A stretch of DNA of 7,400 bases from Ignavibacteriaceae bacterium (GTDB taxonomy: Bacteria > Bacteroidota > Ignavibacteria > Ignavibacteriales > Ignavibacteriaceae), in contig JACAFA010000258.1 in NCBI GenBank assembly GCA_013388525.1, positions 1 to 7,400 of the forward strand, given 5' to 3'. Below are positions 1 through 5,509 of this stretch, piece by piece. A program made the translations under genes and the position numbers. The stretch's first letter is position 1. Every line of letters starts with the position of its first letter. The notes under the pieces are model-generated. The model ran no database searches. It saw only the letters and a program-made list of their open reading frames with translations, and had not been told where the DNA came from.

Positions 1-630
1 GAACAAAAAACAGTTGAAGCTGTTAAGCAGGCAGTTTACTTCGTTACCAAATCGGATAAAAAGAAACTGCTTCTCCACATTCTGAAAAATGAAAACATTG
101 AATCTGCGCTTGTGTTTACAAGAACAAAGCGCACTGCAGATGTAATAACAAAAGTCTTAAATGATTCTAAAATACATGCGGATTCTATTCACGGAAATAA
201 ATCGCAGCAGGCAAGACAGCGTGCACTTAACAATTTTAAGCTGAATAAAACCAAAGTGCTTGTCGCAACTGACATTGCTGCCCGCGGAATTGATATTGAT
301 AAATTATCTCACGTCTTTAATTATGATATCCCTGAATTCGCCGAAGCATACATTCACAGAATTGGTCGCACAGCGAGAGCTGGTCTGGGAGGAACAGCAC
401 TTTCATTCTGCGATCCCGAGGAAATCAGTTACCTGAGTTCAATAAACCGGCTTATAAAAGTTCCTATCTCAGTTATTACTGATCATCCGTACAAAATGCT
501 TGATATTAAAGAAGGCGAGAATCCGGCTGTGGAAAATAAATTTATAAAAAGAAAAAGTTCTTTCGGATTTGGAAAGAGTGGTAGAAACCGTTCGGGAAGA
601 AGCTTTCGTAAGTTTAAAGCAAAAAGCTAG
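1..630 (+). CDS. rhlE: DEAD-box RNA helicase, RhlE-like, C-terminal part (5' truncated by window edge)
   Basis: ATP-dependent RNA helicase of superfamily 2; the family remodels RNA duplexes and RNPs in ribosome assembly and RNA decay in the cytoplasm. The reading frame is open from base 1, so the start and the N-terminal RecA lobe (Q motif, Walker A, DEAD box) lie outside the window. The 209 visible residues form the second RecA lobe: motif IV (ALVFTRTK, about residues 36-43), motif V (VLVATDIAARGIDID, about 86-100) and motif VI (YIHRIGRTARAG, about 117-128). A RhlE-style stretch ending in DHPY follows. The last ~30 residues are a Lys/Arg/Ser/Gly-rich basic tail typical of RNA-anchoring extensions. 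The GTG at 112 is internal, because the homology clearly continues upstream of it. The helicase assignment is near certain. RhlE rather than another DEAD-box subgroup is inferred from the C-terminal sequence. Confidence 0.93.
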   Translation, partial: EQKTVEAVKQAVYFVTKSDKKKLLLHILKNENIESALVFTRTKRTADVITKVLNDSKIHADSIHGNKSQQARQRALNNFKLNKTKVLVATDIAARGIDIDKLSHVFNYDIPEFAEAYIHRIGRTARAGLGGTALSFCDPEEISYLSSINRLIKVPISVITDHPYKMLDIKEGENPAVENKFIKRKSSFGFGKSGRNRSGRSFRKFKAKS

Positions 631-674
631 TTTTAATTTGGACTGAAGCCCGGAATTTATTGGGGATATATGTT

Positions 675-793
675 GAGGCTGTCTCATAAGTCTCAAAAAT
701 CCGGTAGCCGCAACTTTTAAGTTGCGTATTTATTAAATTTTCGCAAGCTAAAGCTTGCGACTACCATAAGAATTTGAGTTATGAGACAGCCTC
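675..793. repeat. 119-bp MITE-like element with 15-bp perfect terminal inverted repeats
   Basis: The left end GAGGCTGTCTCATAA (675-689) is exactly matched by its reverse complement at 779-793. The complementarity continues imperfectly inward: CTCAAA at 692-697 pairs with TTTGAG at 773-778 after a two-base bulge. The element has no coding capacity and encloses two smaller hairpins (703-765). GAGGCTGTCTCA-type ends resemble terminal repeats of some DDE-transposase insertion sequences (from memory, not checked), which would make this a non-autonomous derivative. I see no convincing target-site duplication. Alternatively it is just a long bidirectional terminator-like palindrome between the helicase gene and the next operon. 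Confidence 0.7.
703..765. repeat. Inverted pair of REP-like hairpins (REPIN/BIME-like)
   Basis: Two 24-nt units face each other: 703-726 on the plus strand and 765-742 on the minus strand. Both begin GGTAG, followed by one variable base and then a 7-bp stem with a TTTA loop: CGCAACT/AGTTGCG in the first and CGCAAGC/GCTTGCG in the second. They differ at five positions, four of which are two compensatory base-pair swaps in the stem. A GTAG tetranucleotide 5' of a small hairpin, arranged in inverted pairs, is the known architecture of REP sequences mobilised by RAYT (TnpA_REP, Y1 HUH) transposases. No such transposase is in the window. Confidence 0.6.
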
Positions 794-837
794 TTATTAA
801 TAGTTATGCAACAATCCCTGAAGAGCGTGGTTATTAG

Positions 838-857
838 CCCTGACCTTTAGGTCGGGG
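838..857. repeat. Hairpin with TTTA loop (repeat-family candidate)
   Basis: CCCTGACC (838-845) and GGTCGGGG (850-857) form an 8-bp stem with one G-T wobble around a TTTA loop (846-849). The loop matches those of the REP-like units at 703-765, but the stem sequence is unrelated. No T-tract follows on the plus strand, so a plain intrinsic terminator is unlikely. Confidence 0.5.
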
Positions 858-882
858 AATCAATTAAAACAAAAATGATTAA

Positions 883-910
883 GGGCTTTAGCCCATTTTA
901 AAGTATGGGC
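883..910. repeat. Overlapping alternative hairpins GGGC-TTTA-GCCC and GCCCAT-N8-ATGGGC
   Basis: GGGC (883-886) can pair with GCCC (891-894) around a TTTA loop. Alternatively GCCCAT (891-896) can pair with ATGGGC (905-910). The two foldings are mutually exclusive because they share GCCC. Read on the minus strand, the structure lies just downstream of the 40-aa gene and is followed by a T-rich stretch (882-865). It could therefore terminate the operon at 924-1441; this role is inferred. Confidence 0.4.
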
Positions 911-923
911 ATTGAGTGGATTT

Positions 924-1046
924 TTATTTAGGAAATCCCTGCATCTTTCTTTCCTGCTCTTTAGCACGCTTGGCGGCTTTCTTTTCTGCTTTTGTCTTTT
1001 GTGGTTTCTTCTTTGTATCTTTTTTTTGAATTAGTTCTTTGCTCAC
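924..1046 (-). CDS. 40-aa lysine-rich basic microprotein, unknown function
   Basis: A small reading frame runs from GTG (1046-1044) to TAA (926-924). It starts MSKELIQKKD and ends with a KMQGFPK tail. I count 15 Lys and 2 Arg in 40 residues, so the protein is strongly basic. It has no signal peptide or hydrophobic segment, and the middle (KAEKKAAKRAKEQERK) suggests a charged helix. The call rests on an excellent Shine-Dalgarno AGGAG (1058-1054) seven bases before the GTG. It also sits 23 bases behind the stop of the 123-aa gene on the same strand, implying co-transcription. Nucleic-acid or ribosome binding would suit the charge but is inference. I do not recognise a family. Confidence 0.7.
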   Translation of the reverse strand: MSKELIQKKDTKKKPQKTKAEKKAAKRAKEQERKMQGFPK

Positions 1047-1069
1047 TGCAATTCTCCTGATTTTTTCGA

Positions 1070-1441
1070 TTATTCCTTAACATAAAATTCCCCGCGTGTG
1101 TATGCACGGTGAATTATAGATTTCTTTCTTCCGGTTTTATTATAACCATTGGCAGCCATTAAAGATGCGATCATCGCTCCGATATATTGCTTAACTCTGC
1201 CGGTAAACTGAAAACCTTTTTTCTTCCTTGCTTCATTATAACATAATTCGGCAACACTTGTAACTGCAGGCATCCCGTATTCAGTTAGAATCATTGCCTG
1301 AATAAAAGTCTCCGGCTTCATAACAATATCAAAAAGAAACTTTCCGTCTTCTTTAGCAAGCCCTGCAAACTGAGGATATGCCTCTGCGAATTCCTTCAGT
1401 TCGGGAATGAATATTTCTTTTGTATAAATTTTCTTTTTCAT
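1070..1441 (-). CDS. Conserved-looking hypothetical protein, 123 aa
   Basis: ATG at 1441-1439, stop at 1072-1070. I do not recognise the family. The protein appears soluble and mostly helical, with a basic C-terminal third that includes KKKGFQFTGRVKQYIG (about residues 73-88) and NKTGRKKS (about 100-107). An Ala/Met-rich helix (GAMIASLMAANGY, about 88-100) lies between them. It has no signal peptide or membrane segment and no obvious catalytic motif. The start is supported by AGGTG (1451-1447) five bases upstream. That site lies within one arm of a 9-bp inverted repeat (1444-1485), so translation may be controlled. The 40-aa basic protein follows 23 bases downstream and probably shares the transcript. 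A role as a small nucleic-acid-binding or regulatory protein is possible but unproven. Confidence 0.8.
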   Translation of the reverse strand: MKKKIYTKEIFIPELKEFAEAYPQFAGLAKEDGKFLFDIVMKPETFIQAMILTEYGMPAVTSVAELCYNEARKKKGFQFTGRVKQYIGAMIASLMAANGYNKTGRKKSIIHRAYTRGEFYVKE

Positions 1442-1443
1442 TT

Positions 1444-1485
1444 TTGCACCTGATGGGTTATCTGTTCTTTAATTAACAGGTGCAA
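1444..1485 (-). promoter_or_regulatory. Inverted repeat covering the ribosome binding site of the 123-aa gene
   Basis: TTGCACCTG (1444-1452) and CAGGTGCAA (1477-1485) are perfect 9-bp complements with a 24-base spacer. In the minus-strand transcript the 3' arm contains the AGGTG Shine-Dalgarno and ends two bases before the ATG, while the 5' arm supplies CACCT. Folding would hide the ribosome binding site. The same sequence could instead be a DNA operator for a dimeric regulator. The repeat is seen directly; the function is inferred. Confidence 0.5.
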
Positions 1486-1664
1486 TATATGTAAGTGATA
1501 ATTAAGTATTTGTACTAAATATGGTGTGGTTTATATCCGGGAATTAGTTCTTCACCAACCATATTTGCCGGAACAGAACGATTAGTAATTATCAGGAAAG
1601 TAATTGAGGTTTGAAACTTTGAAATCAGAAAAACAAGCTTGTAATTTTTTTTCTTTACAAAACT

Positions 1665-2528
1665 TTATTGTCCCAAATAATCTTTTAGCTTTTTACTTCT
1701 TTTTGAACTCCGCAGTTTTCTAAGAGCATTTTCTTTGATTTGTCTTATACGTTCCCGGGTAAGATTGAATCTTTCACCAATTTCCTCAAGCGTTGCTTTT
1801 TGATTACTACCGATTCCAAAAGATAATCTGATCACCTCGGCTTCTCTTTCATCAAGAGTAGAAAGAATATCAGCCACTTCATTTTTCAGAGAGTCCTGCA
1901 TCAGTTCTGTATCGGGCATCGGCTGTTCCTGGTTGTGAAGGATGTCCATCAGTGTACTTTTACTTTCGTCGCTGTTGCTGATAGGTGCATCTACCGATAC
2001 CTGTCTGCTGGAAATTTGTAAAATATATGCAACTTCATCAGAGGATATCTCAAGAATTTTTGCAAGCTCATCAGTGGTTGGTTTTCTTTCAAATTCCTGT
2101 TCCAGATCTCTGTAAACTTTTCCAAGCTTGGTCAAATTCCCAACACGATTTAGAGGAAGACGAACAACTCTTGACTGGTCAGCAATTGCTGACATAATTC
2201 CCTGCCGTACCCACCAGACTGCATAAGAAATAAATTTAAATCCTCTTGTTTCATCAAATCTTTGCGCAGCTTTCACAAGACCAATGTTCCCTTCATTTAT
2301 TAAATCGCCAAGAGACAATCCCTGGTTTTGATACATCTTTGCAACAGAAACCACAAATCTTAGATTTGCTCTTACTAATTTATTCTGTGCATCAATATCA
2401 CCATTTCTTATTTTAACGGCTAAATCAACTTCCTGCTCAGCAGTAAGCAGATCAACTTTTCCTATTTCCTGAAAATACAGGTCTAATGATTTATTTTCGC
2501 GGTTTGTTAATTGTCGTGTTAATTTCAC
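1665..2528 (-). CDS. rpoD: RNA polymerase primary-type sigma factor (sigma-70, RpoD/SigA), 287 aa
   Basis: Sigma subunit that directs core RNA polymerase to promoters. Region 1.2 is near residues 12-45 ([20 protein letters not shown]). Region 2 spans about 50-120, with the core-binding and -10 recognition segment including [19 protein letters not shown] (74-92) and [13 protein letters not shown] (99-111). Region 3 spans about 121-205 ([12 protein letters not shown] onward). Region 4.2 has the -35 recognition helix-turn-helix [20 protein letters not shown] (245-264). It lacks region 1.1 and the long non-conserved insert of proteobacterial RpoD, which is the normal form in Bacteroidetes/Chlorobi. 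The start is GTG (2528-2526); an in-frame stop lies five codons upstream, so no longer start exists. The ribosome site is weak (AAGAAG). It is transcribed alone, divergently from the RRM genes. Confidence 0.95.
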   Translation of the reverse strand: MKLTRQLTNRENKSLDLYFQEIGKVDLLTAEQEVDLAVKIRNGDIDAQNKLVRANLRFVVSVAKMYQNQGLSLGDLINEGNIGLVKAAQRFDETRGFKFISYAVWWVRQGIMSAIADQSRVVRLPLNRVGNLTKLGKVYRDLEQEFERKPTTDELAKILEISSDEVAYILQISSRQVSVDAPISNSDESKSTLMDILHNQEQPMPDTELMQDSLKNEVADILSTLDEREAEVIRLSFGIGSNQKATLEEIGERFNLTRERIRQIKENALRKLRSSKRSKKLKDYLGQ

Positions 2529-2829
2529 TGTGAAACTTCTTTATCAGGTTATTTTAATATTGGATTAGCGAGGAAATATTCAACGGTAAGAAAAGCGTTC
2601 GCTGTTCAATTTCTTCTCATTGCAATATACCGAAATAAATCTTCCAAAAATAGCAGCTTATAATTGGATAAAGAGATATTTTATTTTTTGTTCGGCAATG
2701 TATTAAATAGTCTTGTAAGTGAGTGATAATAAGTCTATTTTGCAATTGTTCTGCGAAATAAAACTAAGATAAGAGAAATACTTCTCACAGTGCCCCTCTT
2801 TTAATCCTAAATTTATTTACAGAGGCAAA
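2529..2829. other. Divergent intergenic region between sigma factor and RRM genes
   Basis: About 300 AT-rich bases separate the divergent genes and must carry promoters for both. I see no convincing -35/-10 pair, tRNA, or strong terminator-type hairpin; only a tiny AGC/GCT stem near 2594-2603 is visible. No reading frame here is supported by a ribosome site. The length allows long 5' untranslated regions, but nothing decisive can be read. Confidence 0.4.
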
Positions 2830-2907
2830 ATGCCGGTCAGGTTTTGTTCATTATCTGAAGCCGGATACTCATTTATTATCATTCAATTTAAAAGGAGAAC
2901 AAAATGA
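2830..2907 (+). CDS. Possible 25-aa leader peptide overlapping the first RRM gene
   Basis: ATG at 2830 opens 25 codons (MPVRFCSLSEAGYSF...) that end in TGA at 2905-2907. The ATG of the first RRM gene sits inside ATGA at 2904-2907, the classic four-base overlap of translationally coupled genes. AGAGG (2821-2825) lies four bases before the ATG and could act as a weak ribosome site. The frame is short enough to arise by chance, and the RRM gene has its own strong AAGGAG, so this is tentative. If real, it would more likely be a regulatory leader than a functional peptide. Confidence 0.3.
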   Translation: MPVRFCSLSEAGYSFIIIQFKRRTK

Positions 2908-3176
2908 ATATTTATGTTGGCAACTTAGCTTCCGATGTTAAAGATGAAGAGTTAAAAGATCTTTTTGCACAACACGGAAGAGTAGACAGTGTTAAAATCA
3001 TCCGCGATATGTTTAGTCAGACATCGAAGGGATTCGGGTTTGTGGAAATGCCGGGAAAAGCTGAAGCACAGAAAGCACTGACTGCACTCAACACATTTGA
3101 ATTTAAAGGAAAGAAAATTATCGTTAACGAAGCCAGACCTCAGAGAGAAAGAGGCGGCGGCGGAAGAAGAAGATAA
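2904..3176 (+). CDS. Single-RRM RNA-binding protein (copy 1), 90 aa
   Basis: Small cytoplasmic protein consisting of one RNA recognition motif plus a short tail; the family binds single-stranded RNA. RNP2 is IYVGNL (3-8) and RNP1 is KGFGFVEM (42-49), with the aromatic residues of the canonical beta-sheet RNA-binding surface (Tyr4, Phe44, Phe46). The fold ends near residue 78 and is followed by a Gly/Arg-rich tail (RERGGGGRRR), common in bacterial and cyanobacterial Rbp proteins. AAGGAG (2892-2897), six bases before the ATG, is the best ribosome site in the window. An intrinsic terminator follows. Copy 2 lies 118 bases downstream, with about 47 of the first 77 aligned residues identical (counted by eye). 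Cyanobacterial relatives are often cold-induced; regulation here is unknown. Confidence 0.93.
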   Translation: MNIYVGNLASDVKDEELKDLFAQHGRVDSVKIIRDMFSQTSKGFGFVEMPGKAEAQKALTALNTFEFKGKKIIVNEARPQRERGGGGRRR

Positions 3177-3191
3177 TTCTTATTTTTTAAC

Positions 3192-3227
3192 AAGCTGAAC
3201 CTGGTTCAGCTTCTTTTATTTTTGTTT
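3192..3227 (+). terminator. Rho-independent terminator after RRM copy 1
   Basis: AAGCTGAACC (3192-3201) and GGTTCAGCTT (3203-3212) form a perfect inverted repeat; the realistic fold is 8 bp with a CCTGG loop. It is followed by a T-rich run (CTTTTATTTTTG from 3213). It begins 15 bases after the stop codon of the first RRM gene and suggests that copy 2 has its own promoter. Confidence 0.85.
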
Positions 3228-3236
3228 ATTTCAAAA

Positions 3237-3266
3237 TTGGATGACCGTGTCCGAAGAAATTATTTT
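3237..3266 (+). promoter_or_regulatory. Weak candidate promoter for RRM copy 2
   Basis: TTGGAT (3237-3242) and TATTTT (3261-3266), 18 bases apart, each match four of six sigma-70 consensus positions. They lie between the terminator of copy 1 and the ATG of copy 2. The independent case for a promoter is the terminator upstream. The exact boxes are uncertain in such AT-rich DNA. Confidence 0.25.
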
Positions 3267-3294
3267 TTAGAAACTTAATGATCGGAAGATACCA

Positions 3295-3588
3295 ATGAAA
3301 ATATTTGTAGGTAATTTATCGCACGAAGTAAATGAGCAGGAACTAACTGCACTTTTTTCAGAACACGGGAGTGTGAGCAATGTTCGTATAGTCCGTGATA
3401 TGTCTAATCAGATGTCAAGAGGTTTTGGCTTTGTTGAAATGGTAAGAAAAGTTGAAGCTAAAAAAGCATTAAAGACATTAAACGATTTTGAGTTTAAAGG
3501 AAAAAAAATGTCAGTTAATGAAGCAAAACAGGAACGCGACAGAAACAGTGCCGGCGGTGGTAAAAGCTTCGGCGGCAGAAGAAGATAA
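3295..3588 (+). CDS. Single-RRM RNA-binding protein (copy 2), 97 aa
   Basis: Tandem paralog of the preceding gene. RNP2 is IFVGNL (3-8) and RNP1 is RGFGFVEM (42-49), so both RNA-contacting motifs are intact. The RRM body aligns without gaps to copy 1, and the differences include charge changes (DVKDEEL to EVNEQEL; MPGKAE to MVRKVE). The tail is longer and diverged (NSAGGGKSFGGRRR) but keeps the Gly/Arg character. GGAAG (3284-3288) sits six bases before the ATG and is a weaker ribosome site than that of copy 1. The gene faces the response regulator tail to tail, 28 bases between the stop codons. A local duplication followed by divergence, perhaps with different expression, is the simplest reading. 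Confidence 0.92.
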   Translation: MKIFVGNLSHEVNEQELTALFSEHGSVSNVRIVRDMSNQMSRGFGFVEMVRKVEAKKALKTLNDFEFKGKKMSVNEAKQERDRNSAGGGKSFGGRRR

Positions 3589-3596
3589 TTTTTCTA

Positions 3597-3622
3597 AAAT
3601 AATCTATAAATAAAGATTATTT
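3597..3622. terminator. AT-rich hairpin between convergent genes, possible bidirectional terminator
   Basis: AAATAATCT (3597-3605) and AGATTATTT (3614-3622) form a perfect 9-bp stem with an 8-base loop, between the RRM copy 2 stop and the response regulator stop. The right arm includes the regulator's final Lys codon and stop. On the minus strand TTTTAG follows. The stem is almost all A-T, so termination strength is doubtful, but the position fits both genes. Confidence 0.4.
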
Positions 3623-4330
3623 ATCCTCAAACGAATATCCTGCACCTCGAATACTTTTAAAATAAACCGGCTCGGAAGCATCCGGTTCAAAATATTTCCG
3701 AAGACGGGCAATGAAAATATCAACCGTGCGTGTTTCAATATCCGGATTCTGATGCCAGACATTCTCCAGTAATTCTTTTCTTGACACAATTTCTCCCTTA
3801 TGTTCAACTAAATATTTCAGCAGCATTGCTTCCTGCGGAGTAAGTCGTATTTCTTCTTTGCCGTGCCGGCATCTGAGTGTTTCAAAATTTATTTCGTTAA
3901 TTCCAAACCTGTAAACTGGCTGAATAACAGTAGAACTTTTATACCAGCTTTTACGTTTTAGCATTCCTTTAACACGATGCAATAATTCCTGAAGATGAAA
4001 AGGTTTTGTCATATAATCGTCTGCCCCTTTTTCAAGACCTTTAACTTTGTCTCCGGATTCAGTTTTTGCCGTCAGCATCAGAATCGGTATCTGCGGATCA
4101 GCCTTACGTACTATCTCTGCAATTTCAAAACCATTCAGATATGGAAGCATTATATCAAGAATAATCAAATCAAATTTTTCTTTATCAAAATAATCAATAG
4201 CTTCTCTACCGTTCCTAGCCCATTTAACAACATAACCTTCTTCGGTTAAATTATATTCCAATCCAACTGCGAGAGTTTCTTCATCTTCTACAAGTAATAT
4301 TCTGCTTCCCTTGTATGAATCATCAGACAT
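3617..4330 (-). CDS. OmpR/PhoB-family DNA-binding response regulator, 237 aa
   Basis: Two-component transcription factor. The receiver domain (about 9-125) has acidic pocket E15/D16, phospho-acceptor D59 (LIILDIMLP), T87 (MLTAK) and K109 (MTKPF), all present. The C-terminal winged helix (about 140-235) shows the usual LTPQEAMLLKYLVEHKGEIV, RTVDIFIARLRK (recognition helix) and a final IRGAGYSF hairpin. The ATG (4330-4328) lies six bases after the kinase stop, and its ribosome site AGGTG lies in the last kinase codons, so the genes are translationally linked. The kinase just upstream is the obvious phosphodonor. Regulators of this class bind direct repeats with ~11-bp period; such a repeat lies upstream of the operon (5428-5444). 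The signal and regulon are unknown. Confidence 0.95.
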   Translation of the reverse strand: MSDDSYKGSRILLVEDEETLAVGLEYNLTEEGYVVKWARNGREAIDYFDKEKFDLIILDIMLPYLNGFEIAEIVRKADPQIPILMLTAKTESGDKVKGLEKGADDYMTKPFHLQELLHRVKGMLKRKSWYKSSTVIQPVYRFGINEINFETLRCRHGKEEIRLTPQEAMLLKYLVEHKGEIVSRKELLENVWHQNPDIETRTVDIFIARLRKYFEPDASEPVYFKSIRGAGYSFEDK

Positions 4331-4336
4331 ATTTTT

Positions 4337-5338
4337 TTACACCTGCTTAAGTTTTTTGCCAAATAAAAATTTTTTCAGAGGAAAATCTTTTGCGCCTTTA
4401 TAAACCGGTAATTCAATTCTGAATGTTGTTCCTTTACCTTCGCCCTCACTGTGTACAGTTACTTTTCCGTGATGAGATTTTATTATTTCTTTTACTCTGT
4501 AGAGACCGAGACCGGTTCCTTTAACATTGGGTATGTTACTCGAGTAAATTCTGTAAAACTTATTAAATACTTTTTTCTGTTCACCGGATGGAATTCCAAT
4601 TCCGTTATCTGAAAAACCAATAACAAGCTTGCCAGAATTGCATTCGAGCTTAACATCAATCTCAGGCTGTTTCGTACAATATTTCAAAGCATTATCCACA
4701 AGATTATCGAACACAATCTTTAAAGCATCTTTGCCTGCAAATACTTCACAATCAGCTTCTCCACTTATCCGATAAGATTCTTGATTTACATGGAATCTTT
4801 CAAAAGATTCTTCAATTAATTTTTTAATTAGTGTTTCTGCTTTGTAAACCTGATAGTTCAGAATCAATTTTCTGCTATTCTGTGCTGATATATCCAGTAT
4901 TGAATTTATTAGTCCCTGCAGACGATCAGTATCTTTCATCATCATATTAATAAATTCTTTCATTTTCTCTTCGGGAACATTTCTCTGCCGTAAAGTCTCC
5001 AGATATAATTGAATTGAAGAGAGAGGAGATTTAAGTTCGTGAGTTACATTACTTATAAAGCTGTCATAAAGTTTGTTAATTCTCAGCTGAACATTCAGAT
5101 GTCTGAAGATTAAAGATGTTATAAATGAAAGTCCGATAAGCAGAATTAAACCGAGGACAAAAGGAAGAGCATTCTGAACATCATAAACTAGCTGAGGAGA
5201 AACTTCCTCGCCAACTTTTTCAAAGATGATGTAGTTCGAAACATACCAGTAAATCCAGATTCCCAGCAGCGACAACCACACAAGCTGAGCAATAATAAAA
5301 ATAAGAATATGATAAAACAGAGAGTGTTTGCCTCTCAT
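4337..5338 (-). CDS. Membrane sensor histidine kinase, 333 aa
   Basis: Sensor of the two-component pair. Membrane segments lie near residues 8-33 and 57-79, separated by a loop of only ~23 residues. The visible sensor region is therefore minimal, and the stimulus may be sensed in the membrane or through a partner. There is no clear HAMP or PAS domain; a short linker leads to the HisKA dimerisation helix with the phosphorylated His100 (NVTHELKSPLSSIQLYLETL). The ATPase domain has N box DNLVDNALKY (211-220), G1 DNGIGIP (244-250), F box KKVFNKFYRIY (255-265) and G2 GTGLGL (274-279). All catalytic motifs are intact. AGGA is ~10 bases upstream of the ATG (5338-5336). It precedes the response regulator gene by six bases, in the same operon. 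Confidence 0.95.
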   Translation of the reverse strand: MRGKHSLFYHILIFIIAQLVWLSLLGIWIYWYVSNYIIFEKVGEEVSPQLVYDVQNALPFVLGLILLIGLSFITSLIFRHLNVQLRINKLYDSFISNVTHELKSPLSSIQLYLETLRQRNVPEEKMKEFINMMMKDTDRLQGLINSILDISAQNSRKLILNYQVYKAETLIKKLIEESFERFHVNQESYRISGEADCEVFAGKDALKIVFDNLVDNALKYCTKQPEIDVKLECNSGKLVIGFSDNGIGIPSGEQKKVFNKFYRIYSSNIPNVKGTGLGLYRVKEIIKSHHGKVTVHSEGEGKGTTFRIELPVYKGAKDFPLKKFLFGKKLKQV

Positions 5339-5427
5339 AAATAATCTGTTCCTGCTTTTAATAATAAATTAAATTCAAGGTAAATATCATTTATTCCTGA
5401 CAGAAGGTCAAACCTGCATTTTTAATT

Positions 5428-5444
5428 TTTACATTTCTTTTACA
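5428..5444. promoter_or_regulatory. TTTACA-N5-TTTACA direct repeat, candidate response-regulator box
   Basis: TTTACA at 5428-5433 recurs at 5439-5444 with an 11-base period (7-base identity if the preceding T is included). It lies 90 bases upstream of the kinase start and 66 bases upstream of the radical SAM start. Two hexamers spaced by five bases match the architecture of OmpR/PhoB-class sites, for example the TT(A/T/C)A(C/T)A repeats of Bacillus PhoP. Autoregulation by the adjacent regulator is inferred; AT-rich chance similarity is possible. Confidence 0.4.
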
Positions 5445-5509
5445 AAATCTGTGAAAAAAATTTTGCATAATAGTATTGAAAATAAATTAACATAATAATG
5501 GAGAACAAA

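Noticed and set aside
112..114. GTG as start of the helicase gene
   Set aside because: The frame is open back to base 1 and encodes helicase sequence (VYFVTKSDKK, motif IV) upstream of the GTG, so this is a truncated gene, not a short one.
675..793. Complete insertion sequence
   Set aside because: Only 119 bp with no transposase frame; at most a non-autonomous derivative.
703..910. CRISPR-like repeat cluster
   Set aside because: The repeats are few, unequal in sequence, palindromic and unevenly spaced, with no uniform spacers and no cas gene.
1633..1642. Palindrome ACAAGCTTGT next to a T-run as the sigma factor terminator
   Set aside because: It has no loop sequence, so only about 3 bp could pair; the following run has T on the plus strand, whereas the sigma gene is on the minus strand.
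1985..2197. 70-codon plus-strand frame inside the sigma factor gene
   Set aside because: Antisense shadow of strongly conserved rpoD regions 2-3, with no ribosome site and no sensible protein.
2776..2825. Hairpin CCTCT/AGAGG hiding the leader ORF ribosome site
   Set aside because: Only five contiguous pairs with a mismatch next to them and a ~20-base loop; too weak to claim.
3995..4249. 84-codon plus-strand frame inside the response regulator gene
   Set aside because: Antisense to the receiver domain, low-complexity Phe/Ile/Asn-rich product typical of AT-rich shadow frames.
5398..5410. TGAC-N5-GTCA inverted repeat as an operator
   Set aside because: Four-base arms are expected often by chance; kept out in favour of the longer direct repeat nearby.
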